Origin: Crocinitomicaceae bacterium
GTDB lineage: Bacteria; Bacteroidota; Bacteroidia; Flavobacteriales_D; Crocinitomicaceae
Direction: 5' to 3'
Assembly (NCBI GenBank): GCA_024643545.1
Contig: JAHEMR010000020.1
Coordinates: forward strand, 1-35,549
DNA length: 35,549 nucleotides
Made by a program: the position numbers and the translations under genes. Positions 17,950 to 25,201 of the stretch are shown here, piece by piece (positions within the stretch are counted from its first letter, which is position 1; each line of letters starts with the position of its first letter). The notes beneath the pieces were generated by a model. The model had not been told where the DNA came from. It made no database searches and saw only the letters and a list, made by a program, of their open reading frames with translations.

Positions 17950-18435
17950 TTATTCTCCCCCAGGAACGGACTCAATTCTACATTTGTATACTATTTTCGA
18001 ACCATCACTAATTTCAAGAAAAAAAGATGTTTCATTTTCACCAATAAAATTCGGATTAGAAATTTCAATGGATCCATTGGCGACAACATTCAGCCCCGTT
18101 TTTTCATAAATGATAGTACCCGTCGATGTTGTTACTTTGACAGATAAACCCGAATAATTACCGGAAAGTTTGAATTTAAAAAGGTCTAAATAATTGACCC
18201 AAAATACACCAGATTCAATTTCACTCATCTTATGCCATTTGCCATCTCCTCCCCACTCAACTAATTTGGTTTGGTATTCAACTTTAAGTTCGTTCGGAAC
18301 TTGTTTTGTTAATTCCGTCACTGATGAAATTTGTTTTTCTGCAAAGACATTTCCTTTCGAATGTGAAGGAAGACTATAGAAAAACAACGTGATTGAAAAT
18401 AGAACTAATACAAAGACTCTAGAATTTGTTTTCAT
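17950..18435 (-). CDS. Exported protein of unknown function
   Basis: The 161 residues carry a signal peptide (about 1-26, ending PSHSKG). The rest is rich in beta-branched residues, with alternating patterns such as LSVKVTTSTGTIIYEKTGLNVVA, here noted from Leu to Ala, that suggest a beta-sandwich. There are no cysteines in pairs and no sorting domain. I do not recognise the family. It starts nine bases after the stop of the 19-residue repeat gene, so the two probably form an operon and may work together. Confidence 0.55.
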   Translation of the reverse strand: MKTNSRVFVLVLFSITLFFYSLPSHSKGNVFAEKQISSVTELTKQVPNELKVEYQTKLVEWGGDGKWHKMSEIESGVFWVNYLDLFKFKLSGNYSGLSVKVTTSTGTIIYEKTGLNVVANGSIEISNPNFIGENETSFFLEISDGSKIVYKCRIESVPGGE

Positions 18436-18444
18436 ATGAACCGT

Positions 18445-18885
18445 TTAATTTGCAATGTATATTAAAACAGCTGTCGGGATTTTACCGTCCATATTTAGAA
18501 TGGCATTTCCAGAAGAGTATTGTCCTTGACGTAATATTTTACCATCAAAGTTGTACATGGCACTTCCTGATGAATATTGTCCCTGTCGAATGACTTTACC
18601 ATCCCAATTAAATAAAGCATTTCCTGATGAGTATTGTCCCTGTCTTAATATTTGACCATCCCAATTATAAAGAGCACTTCCTGAAGAATATTGACCTTGA
18701 CGTATGACTTTTCCATCAAAATTACAAAGTGGTTTACCAGAAGAGTACTGTCCTTGTCTTAAAATTTGTCCATCCCAATTATAAAGTGCCGTTCCAGATG
18801 AATACTGTCCTTGACGAATGACTACTTGTCCATTCAACACACCAATTGCCAGTAAAGTTATTGCCAACAAAAATATTTTTTTCAT
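18445..18885 (-). CDS. Exported repeat protein with 19-residue repeats
   Basis: A signal peptide (about 1-19) precedes six copies of a 19-residue unit, consensus RQGQYSSGxALYNWDGxIL, filling residues 24-137. Copies alternate in type: odd copies mostly end in DGQIL and even ones in DGKVI, so the effective unit may be a 38-residue pair. The short tail TAVLIYIAN is hydrophobic. The unit shares the DG(K/T)(I/V) turn and the SSxx spacing with the 17-residue protein nearby, which suggests a common kind of beta fold. No function is known to me. It is followed after nine bases by another exported protein gene. Confidence 0.75.
   Translation of the reverse strand: MKKIFLLAITLLAIGVLNGQVVIRQGQYSSGTALYNWDGQILRQGQYSSGKPLCNFDGKVIRQGQYSSGSALYNWDGQILRQGQYSSGNALFNWDGKVIRQGQYSSGSAMYNFDGKILRQGQYSSGNAILNMDGKIPTAVLIYIAN
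18475..18816 (-). repeat. 57-bp coding tandem repeats (19 residues each)
   Basis: Six 57-base units in tandem encode the 19-residue repeats. The RQGQYSSG part is nearly invariant in protein but differs at synonymous positions, which again points to selection on the protein. Confidence 0.85.
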
Positions 18886-19121
18886 TTATTTTAAATTTTT
18901 ACGAATTCTTGTTGAAATTCTTTTCGACGCTAGAAAATACTTTTTGCATCTTCATTTCATTTAACAATAATACTGATTAATTATTAAATTAACTATCGTA
19001 TTTACAATTATACTTTTTTGGGGATTTTGTCCTATACTATTATCAAATCGATTTCAGTTCTTTTAAAACGCTCTTCTCTCATCTAAAATCGAACAAGAAT
19101 TACCTACTACAAAACACTTCT

Positions 19122-19970
19122 CTATTTATGGAAGAACACGCGTACATTAAATTCTGTATTCACCTTTTCACCAGCATATTCGCCTGGCTCCCATTTTTTT
19201 ACTTTTTTAATTTCTGTGATCGCTATATTAAACAATTCTTCTTTCACTTTTTGATTTGCTTCGTGATCGGCATCCATAAAGTAATTTATAAAGAATCCCG
19301 ATGAAAGACCCAATTTATCGATGTAAAAACCAATATCCATAAAAGGCATATCATTTCCTTTACCCATTTTTACTTCTTTCGCAAGTTGCCTAGGCAAGGA
19401 TATGGAAAATGTCGTTTCATAATCATTTTCACCTAAAATTTGCGGTCGTTTTTCGCATGATGAATAGTCAATGGTGTCATTATGAGCTAACAACATACTA
19501 TCCGCCTGATGAAATAAACGTTCTTTAAAGTTCATGTCATAATGGAGAGCAATATAATTATCCATCACTGCACCATAGCATCCTTGCGTTTGATTGTTGA
19601 AAATCACATCACTGATTATGTCTTTTTTAAATCGCATGTTATTATTGATACACAGTGTTTCTAGATACATTTCTTGTGGTAAATCACTAGAACCAAATCC
19701 GTATGGTTGACAAAAGAATATGTGTCCTTTAGCAATATCATTTTCAGCCAATTTAATATCATCCATACACAGCGAATCGGTTTCATCCGGATGTTCGACA
19801 TACGTATTCAAATTGAATTTTAATGGCGGCGAAGGGATTTCCAATGTGTCTAGAATTCCCGAAGTTTCTATAGGTTCGATGAAGATTTCTTCACGGCATG
19901 AAACCAATTGAAAAACGAGACTAAAAAGGAGGAATTTATTCCAGATTAAAAAATTGAATCCTTTTTTCAT
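19122..19970 (-). CDS. Lipoprotein with a TonB-like C-terminal segment
   Basis: From ATG 19970 the protein has 282 residues and a lipoprotein signal (MKKGFNFLIWNKF, lipobox LVSC). An alternative ATG lies 11 codons upstream, but gives a less regular signal. The last 40 residues (ELFNIAITEIKKVKKW, then EPGEYAGEKVNTEFNVRVFF) resemble the end of TonB C-terminal domains, where W-P-G-x-x-G-V is conserved. The middle (about 50-215) is not recognised. No membrane-spanning TonB helix or proline-rich linker is present, so it is not a normal energy transducer; it may be a lipid-anchored binding domain of that fold. Confidence 0.6.
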   Translation of the reverse strand: MKKGFNFLIWNKFLLFSLVFQLVSCREEIFIEPIETSGILDTLEIPSPPLKFNLNTYVEHPDETDSLCMDDIKLAENDIAKGHIFFCQPYGFGSSDLPQEMYLETLCINNNMRFKKDIISDVIFNNQTQGCYGAVMDNYIALHYDMNFKERLFHQADSMLLAHNDTIDYSSCEKRPQILGENDYETTFSISLPRQLAKEVKMGKGNDMPFMDIGFYIDKLGLSSGFFINYFMDADHEANQKVKEELFNIAITEIKKVKKWEPGEYAGEKVNTEFNVRVFFHK

Positions 19971-20076
19971 CTTTATTTCCTTTTGCAGTAAACGCTTTTT
20001 CATAAAACTTATTACTTGTTCAAATGTTCTCTTATTCGGAATTTAAAAATTGTTTTCTAACGAAATAACCAACATG

Positions 20077-20460
20077 TTAAGGCTTGATTTCTTGCAGAAA
20101 TTTCCAATGATAACCAGTATCCTCTTGACCTTCATCCTGCCAACCTTTGAAAAGTTTTACGCCATTTGCGAATGGAACCATATAAAAATAATCTCCAGCA
20201 CCTGCCCACCAAGCGCCACAAGCAGAAATTGCAATAGCGGGAACACCTTCATAGAAGTCCCCTTTCTCAGCAATCAAAGCGTTACCATGTAACGATTCAA
20301 TTTTTATTCTTTTATCGTCTAATTGAACGAAAATTTCAGAAATGGGATTTTCATCTTCATCGGTTGTTTCCACAATGATGAATTTTGCGTTAACCGTTGT
20401 TTGAGCAATTGAGGCCTCACACAATAACAACATCATTAAAAGTTTGAATAGATTTTTCAT
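20077..20460 (-). CDS. Exported protein of unknown function
   Basis: The 127 residues start with a signal peptide (about 1-19, ending ASIAQ). The mature part begins with a beta-rich segment (FIIVETTDEDENPISEIFV) and includes ISACGAWWAGAGDYFYMVP, which is unusually rich in small and aromatic residues. It could be a carboxypeptidase-regulatory-like or other Ig-like domain, but I cannot assign it. It is a single gene between the TonB-like lipoprotein and the ORF6N pair. Confidence 0.55.
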   Translation of the reverse strand: MKNLFKLLMMLLLCEASIAQTTVNAKFIIVETTDEDENPISEIFVQLDDKRIKIESLHGNALIAEKGDFYEGVPAIAISACGAWWAGAGDYFYMVPFANGVKLFKGWQDEGQEDTGYHWKFLQEIKP

Positions 20461-20649
20461 GATTTATTTTTAATAAAAATAAGCTAAATAATCAGACTCA
20501 ATAAAAATCAACAAGAATATTAATGTCGATAAATTCATCTTTCATTCTTTAAATCCATTTTTTTGACGATTTGACTGATTCACTTTCTTTTGATCTTTTT
20601 GCATGAGGAAAGTCAATACCTGTTCAATGTCCAAAAACTTTTGATTGTA

Positions 20650-21054
20650 TTATTTTTCCATCTCTCGTAATTGTTTTGCCAAATCTTCATGTGAAAGCGC
20701 CCATTGACGCATGTGAACGAAAGCACGCATGATTTGAATACTCATTACCAACGCTTTTTTAGAATTCAAAATGGCACTTAACATGGCAACACCTTGTTCA
20801 GAAAATGCAAACGGTAAGTATTTGGCATGTTTTCCCCTACCCGATTCTAAGATCACAATTTGTGATCTTAAATCAGCCCATTCGTCTTTACTTAATTCAA
20901 ACATAAAATCCGGTGGAAATCGTTCGGAGTTTCGTCGAACTGATTGCTTCAAAACGCGCGTTTCAACTTCATACATTCGCGCTAAATCCATGTCCAACAT
21001 AACCTTCATTCCACGTATTTCATGAATACTTTTCTTAATTTGTGCTAATTCCAT
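20650..21054 (-). CDS. ORF6N-domain protein, shortened by a nonsense codon
   Basis: ORF6N is a probable DNA-binding domain found in phage proteins and in chromosomal genes. The 134 residues hold the whole domain (IKKSIHEIRGMKVMLDMDLA, MYEVETRVLKQSVRRN, FPPDFMFELS, YLPFAFSEQGVAMLSAIL). The frame stops at TAA 20650-20652 just after REMEK. Beyond it the same frame runs on for 35 codons to a TGA at 20542-20544, and its sequence is nearly identical to the C-terminus of the next copy, where the codon is CAA. One base change thus removed the tail. The domain itself is intact, so it may still work. Confidence 0.78.
   Translation of the reverse strand: MELAQIKKSIHEIRGMKVMLDMDLARMYEVETRVLKQSVRRNSERFPPDFMFELSKDEWADLRSQIVILESGRGKHAKYLPFAFSEQGVAMLSAILNSKKALVMSIQIMRAFVHMRQWALSHEDLAKQLREMEK
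20848..20870. repeat. Perfect 23-bp palindrome inside ORF6N copy 1
   Basis: Arms TAAGATCACAA and TTGTGATCTTA (11 bp each) flank a single central T. It lies within codons for LRSQIVIL, centred on the Gln-Ile pair, and matches the position of a different palindrome in copy 2. Confidence 0.9.
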
Positions 21055-21057
21055 GTT

Positions 21058-21561
21058 TTACTTTTTAAATCCAATTCTTTGACGATTTGACTGATTCACT
21101 TTCTTTTGATCTTTTTGCATGAGGAAAGTCAATACCTGTTCAATGTCCAAAAACTTTTGATTGTATTGTTTTTCCATCTCTCGTAATTGTTTTGCTAAAT
21201 CTTCATGTGAAAGAGTCCAATGTCTCATATGCACGAAAGCACGCATTATGGATATGTTTATTTCAATAGCGACATCTGAGTGCAAGACACTTGACAACAT
21301 CGCAATTCCTTGTTCTGTGAAAGCAAAAGGAAGATATCTTTTTCCTCCCCAACTTGAGGACGCAATTTGCGTCCTCAAGTTTTCCCATTCTTGGGATGTA
21401 AGCTCAAACATAAAATCTTCCGGAAAACGACGAATATTCCTGCGTACAGATTCCTTTAATCTTTTCGTTTAAATGCCATAAAGTTTAGCCAAATCGAAAT
21501 CCAACATAACCTTCATCCCTCGTATTTCATGAATACTTTTCTTAATTTGTGCTAATTCCAT
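21058..21561 (-). pseudogene. ORF6N-domain gene, second copy, broken by an early stop
   Basis: From ATG 21561 the frame encodes the ORF6N start (MELAQIKKSIHEIRGMKV) up to KLYGI, then TAA at 21469-21471, then continues in frame with TKRLKESVRRN and the rest of the domain to a TAA at 21058-21060. Copy 1 has Glu at the place of the stop. A start at ATG 21411 would make a 117-residue product without the N-terminal part of the domain. The gene ends three bases before copy 1 begins, so the pair is a head-to-tail tandem duplication. Confidence 0.8.
21351..21381. repeat. Perfect 31-bp palindrome inside ORF6N copy 2
   Basis: Arms AACTTGAGGACGCAA and TTGCGTCCTCAAGTT (15 bp each) flank a single T. It encodes NLRTQIASSS on the minus strand and is centred on the same Gln-Ile codons as the palindrome of copy 1. 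Confidence 0.92.
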
Positions 21562-21700
21562 TCCTATATCATTTAGTTGTTAAAATTGGAATGAATATTA
21601 TTCCAATCAAAAGATAAATATCGATTGGACAGCAGAATTTATTCGGTAGATAACCAGTTAAATCCGGATAAAAAGAAATAAGAAAGTTGGAAAGTTCGGA

Positions 21701-22648
21701 CTAAGGCAGGTGAAACAAGGGATGAGCCGACAAGAATTGTGCTTTTCGCTTCATGGTTTGTTCCATGTGCCTACGTGCGGCCTGACTTTTGGGATACAAT
21801 ATTTTATGTTGCTCCGCTTGACGAATCTGCTGCCATTGCAAGAGCATATCAATCGTGTCATCAGAAAAGAAACTGGATTGAAAGAAATCCCAAAGTTCGA
21901 GAACCGCTTCTTGATTTGGATGTACACCATCGGCCTTAAAGTATCGGAAATCACGAAGTTCGTCCATAACAAATTCGTAGGCTGGAAAGTAAAAAACGCC
22001 TGATTCCTCCTGCAATTCCTCGACTGCCAACAATAAACGTGCTTTACTACGGTTATTTTCAATGTATCCATCCTTGATGTGTCGAACCGGACTCACTGTA
22101 AAAAAGATAGCTATGCTGGGATTTTCCTTTTTCAATAAAGAAATAACCGATTTCCATCTTGTTACAATTTCTTCAACGGTACTGTTTTCTTTTTGGAAAA
22201 GTTGGCTACTTTGCTTGTGGCAATTCGCAACAATAGCTCCATCAGACTTCAATCGGTACGCCCAAGCACTTCCAAATGTCACGAATAGCTGATTTGCTTT
22301 TCGGAGGTATTTTCTTAAGTCAAGGCGTAGCTTTTCTATTTTCAAAGCTAATTCATCGCTACTCATTCCATAAACAGAACCGGACAATTCCCATGAAAAG
22401 AAAATATCCTCTTGCTTTAATACGCGTAATGAAAGTGAATCATCCAATGTCCACTCAATTAATTTCGCAATGGCTAAGGGATGGAAAATGGTTCCACCGG
22501 GATTTACCAAGGAATTGAATCCATTCGATCGAATAATTGCACCAAGTTCATCAGAAAAACAACTACCTAAAAAAACAAAGAAATCACCCTGCTTAAACTT
22601 CGGGAAAGACTGATCTTTCAACCATTGCTGATAGTTACTTGCACTCAT
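21701..22648 (-). CDS. GSCFA-domain protein
   Basis: The 315 residues contain the GSCFA motif that names the family (VFLGSCFSDELG, near residue 30), followed by NPGGTIFHP and, later, DGVHPNQEAV. The Gly-Ser near the start and the Asp-x-x-His near the end suggest a relation to the SGNH/GDSL hydrolases with a Ser-His-Asp type site, but the family has no firm function known to me. There is no signal peptide. It overlaps recN by four bases (ATGA) and is the last gene of the long operon that begins with the M23 peptidase. Confidence 0.85.
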   Translation of the reverse strand: MSASNYQQWLKDQSFPKFKQGDFFVFLGSCFSDELGAIIRSNGFNSLVNPGGTIFHPLAIAKLIEWTLDDSLSLRVLKQEDIFFSWELSGSVYGMSSDELALKIEKLRLDLRKYLRKANQLFVTFGSAWAYRLKSDGAIVANCHKQSSQLFQKENSTVEEIVTRWKSVISLLKKENPSIAIFFTVSPVRHIKDGYIENNRSKARLLLAVEELQEESGVFYFPAYEFVMDELRDFRYFKADGVHPNQEAVLELWDFFQSSFFSDDTIDMLLQWQQIRQAEQHKILYPKSQAARRHMEQTMKRKAQFLSAHPLFHLP

Positions 22649-24294
22649 TTTTCAGCTAATAAATTATGCGCATTTTGAAGTGCCGCTTCGCTTACAACCT
22701 CACCGCTCATCAAGCGTGCAATTTCTTGGGGACGTTCGCTGGTATCGATCACGCGCACCGTAGTTTGCATGCGATTATTTCTTAATTCCTTCGAAACAAC
22801 CATGTGATGTGCCGCTTTTGCCGCTACTTGAGGTAGGTGTGAAATCGCCATCAATTGAACCGTCTCCCCCATTTTGGATAGCAACTGGCCCATTTTCAAT
22901 GCGACGTCACCGGAAACCCCGGTATCAATTTCATCGAAGAAGATGGTTGGAAGCGATTGCTTTTCGGAAATCAATTGTTGCAAGGCTAACATCAAACGGG
23001 AAAGCTCTCCTCCACTTGCTGCTTTTTCAATAGGGACTGCTTCGATTCCAAAATTGGCAGAAAACAGAAATTCAACACCCGTAAATCCCGTTCGATTTAA
23101 GTCCATTTGTTGTTTCAAGTCGAACTTAAGCGTGGTATGAGGTAACTTCAATTCTTTTAATCGATCTTGAAGCATAGCTAAAATAGCTGGTATGCGTTTT
23201 TCACGTTGCTCATGTAAATAGCCTGCATCCTTCAATAATTCTTGTTTCAAAAGATCGTATTCGGCTCGTTTGCTTGTACAAGCACTCAATAAGTCGTCCA
23301 ACGAATTCAGTTTACTCGTCAATTGGTCGTACATGGACTTCAAATCATCTGCTGAACTCAAGCGATGCTTATTGAGGATTTTATTGAATGCATTCCATTT
23401 TTCCACCAATATGTCTTTATCGGATTCATTTACATCCAATTGATCGATGGCATCATCCGCTTCTAAAGACAATTCCTTCAACTCAACAAGAATAGAATCC
23501 AATCGTTCTTTCATCGATTGAAGTAAAGGATCGTAAGAAGCCTGTTTATCAACGGATGACTTCAGGCGATAAAGTAATTCATAACTGCCATTTTCAGCTG
23601 TAATCTGGCTGATTTCTCCAAAAACCTGTGTGATTTGGGACGCATTTTCCATGCGTGTGATGTCCAGTTCTAGTTGATTAAAATCAGTGGAACCAAGGGA
23701 TAATTCGTGTAATTCCTCCAAGATAAATCGATCGTAATCTTCTGCTTGAACAGCTGCAGCATAGCGCTCATCCAAATCTTTTAGTTCTTTACCTAAAACT
23801 TCAAAAGCAGTGAATTTTTTCACGAAGGAATGACGTTCCGGTAGTAAACCAGTAAGAACATCAATTAACTCCAATTGAAAAGACTTTGATTTCAATTCCA
23901 AGGTGTTGTATTGAGAATGGATTTGAACCAAACGTGAAGTCAGTAATTTCAAGGTTTGTAGTGAAACCGGAACATCATTGATAAATGCACGGGATTTTCC
24001 TTCCTTGGCAATTTCTCTTCGGATGATGGTCTGTTGATCGTAATCCAAATCATACTCCTCAAAAAAGGGCTGATAGGATTCATTTAACTGAAAAGTTGCT
24101 TCAACAATCGATTTTGGAGCGTCTGGACCAATAACAGATAATTCGGCGCGTTCACCTAGAATCAATTGAAGTGCGTGCAATAAAATTGACTTTCCAGACC
24201 CCGTTTCACCTGTTAATACGGTGTATCCGGATTCAAAAGACAATTCAACTTCATCAATTAATGCAAAATTTGAAATTCGAAGTGAAGTTAACAT
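22645..24294 (-). CDS. recN: DNA repair protein RecN
   Basis: RecN is an SMC-like ATPase that holds broken DNA ends together during recombinational repair. From ATG 24294 it has 549 residues: Walker A GETGSGKS (29-36), long coiled-coil arms (about 150-360), the signature SGGELSRLMLALQQL, Walker B FFDEIDTGVSG and the late ISHLPQVAA. A TTG one codon upstream is the only alternative. The start overlaps the porD stop as TGATG, which suggests translational coupling. The length is normal. Confidence 0.96.
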   Translation of the reverse strand: MLTSLRISNFALIDEVELSFESGYTVLTGETGSGKSILLHALQLILGERAELSVIGPDAPKSIVEATFQLNESYQPFFEEYDLDYDQQTIIRREIAKEGKSRAFINDVPVSLQTLKLLTSRLVQIHSQYNTLELKSKSFQLELIDVLTGLLPERHSFVKKFTAFEVLGKELKDLDERYAAAVQAEDYDRFILEELHELSLGSTDFNQLELDITRMENASQITQVFGEISQITAENGSYELLYRLKSSVDKQASYDPLLQSMKERLDSILVELKELSLEADDAIDQLDVNESDKDILVEKWNAFNKILNKHRLSSADDLKSMYDQLTSKLNSLDDLLSACTSKRAEYDLLKQELLKDAGYLHEQREKRIPAILAMLQDRLKELKLPHTTLKFDLKQQMDLNRTGFTGVEFLFSANFGIEAVPIEKAASGGELSRLMLALQQLISEKQSLPTIFFDEIDTGVSGDVALKMGQLLSKMGETVQLMAISHLPQVAAKAAHHMVVSKELRNNRMQTTVRVIDTSERPQEIARLMSGEVVSEAALQNAHNLLAEK

Positions 24295-25199
24295 CAATCA
24301 ATAATTTCCTGGTAACGAGCTGAATTTGCTGAGTCTAGTTTTTTCAACAAGGTCACTAAATCTTGTTTTTCCTTGAGTTCTGAATCTGAAAAAACGTTTT
24401 TAAATTCTGGAATCTTGCAGAAAAGAAAACTAAGTAAATTCACCGCATTTGGACGAGAAGCAGCAATTGGAGATAATTTGTTTAACGCATCGAAAATGGC
24501 TTTTTTTCCAGCCGCTTTATCCTCATACAATTTATCAATGCCTTTTCGGTGGTACATGTAGATGCATTCGCGCATAGGATCAAATACAGGTTGTAACATA
24601 TTATCCACCAAATAAAATCGGTTTCGTTTTCCTGATTCAGAAGATTTCCATCCAGGAGCACCTCCTGCTTGCGCATTATTCACAATCGCCTGTGCCTCAA
24701 TGTAGTAAGGAGTCCCACCTTTTAGTGAAAATGAATCATAATCTAAACCAAGCATGTAATACGCATAAAATGCGAGAATTGAAGTTAAGTTATCTCGGTA
24801 TTGATTTTGAGCATAAACCAATACGGCATTTCTAGAAAAGGTAACAGCGAAGTTCTCGTCTTCAAAATTCAATAGCAAGGTGTTATAGCTTGAATTAAAA
24901 GAAGGTCTTGAGGATTGAACCTGGATGTATCCTTTATAGGTTCCTGTAGAAGGAATTTCACGAATTTGAATTTGAATATTACATTTGATCCGCTCTTCCG
25001 TTTTGAATTTATCTTTTGTCCATTGCGTATTGTTCATCAAATCGAAAATACTCTGTTCCATTTGCTTGATGATTTCTTTCTCAGTGGAAGAAACCTCCAC
25101 TTTTGCATCAACAAGGACAGAAACTTGGCAGTTCAATTCTTGTGAATAAGAAACAGAAAAAACGGTTAACGTCAACAATAATGTAATTAATCCTTTCAT
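24294..25199 (-). CDS. porD: DUF4835 protein, type IX secretion protein PorD
   Basis: The 301 residues have a signal peptide (about 1-19) and the pattern of DUF4835: ELNCQVSVLVDAKVEVSSTEK, a segment MNNTQWTKDKF, and YYMLGLDYDSFSLKGG. The family is called PorD in Porphyromonas gingivalis, where it is needed for type IX secretion. The gene usually lies between coaBC and recN in Bacteroidota, as here. It is presumably periplasmic or attached to the outer membrane. A secreted protein with a sorting domain at 10932 is a likely client of the same system. Confidence 0.87.
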   Translation of the reverse strand: MKGLITLLLTLTVFSVSYSQELNCQVSVLVDAKVEVSSTEKEIIKQMEQSIFDLMNNTQWTKDKFKTEERIKCNIQIQIREIPSTGTYKGYIQVQSSRPSFNSSYNTLLLNFEDENFAVTFSRNAVLVYAQNQYRDNLTSILAFYAYYMLGLDYDSFSLKGGTPYYIEAQAIVNNAQAGGAPGWKSSESGKRNRFYLVDNMLQPVFDPMRECIYMYHRKGIDKLYEDKAAGKKAIFDALNKLSPIAASRPNAVNLLSFLFCKIPEFKNVFSDSELKEKQDLVTLLKKLDSANSARYQEIID

Positions 25200-25201
25200 T
25201 T

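Noticed and set aside
16957..18816. CRISPR-like arrays
   Set aside because: The regular 51- and 57-base periods have no spacers; they are continuous coding repeats behind signal peptides.
20542..21561. ORF6N pair as part of a prophage
   Set aside because: No phage structural, packaging or integrase gene is in the window; ORF6N genes are common in chromosomes of this phylum.
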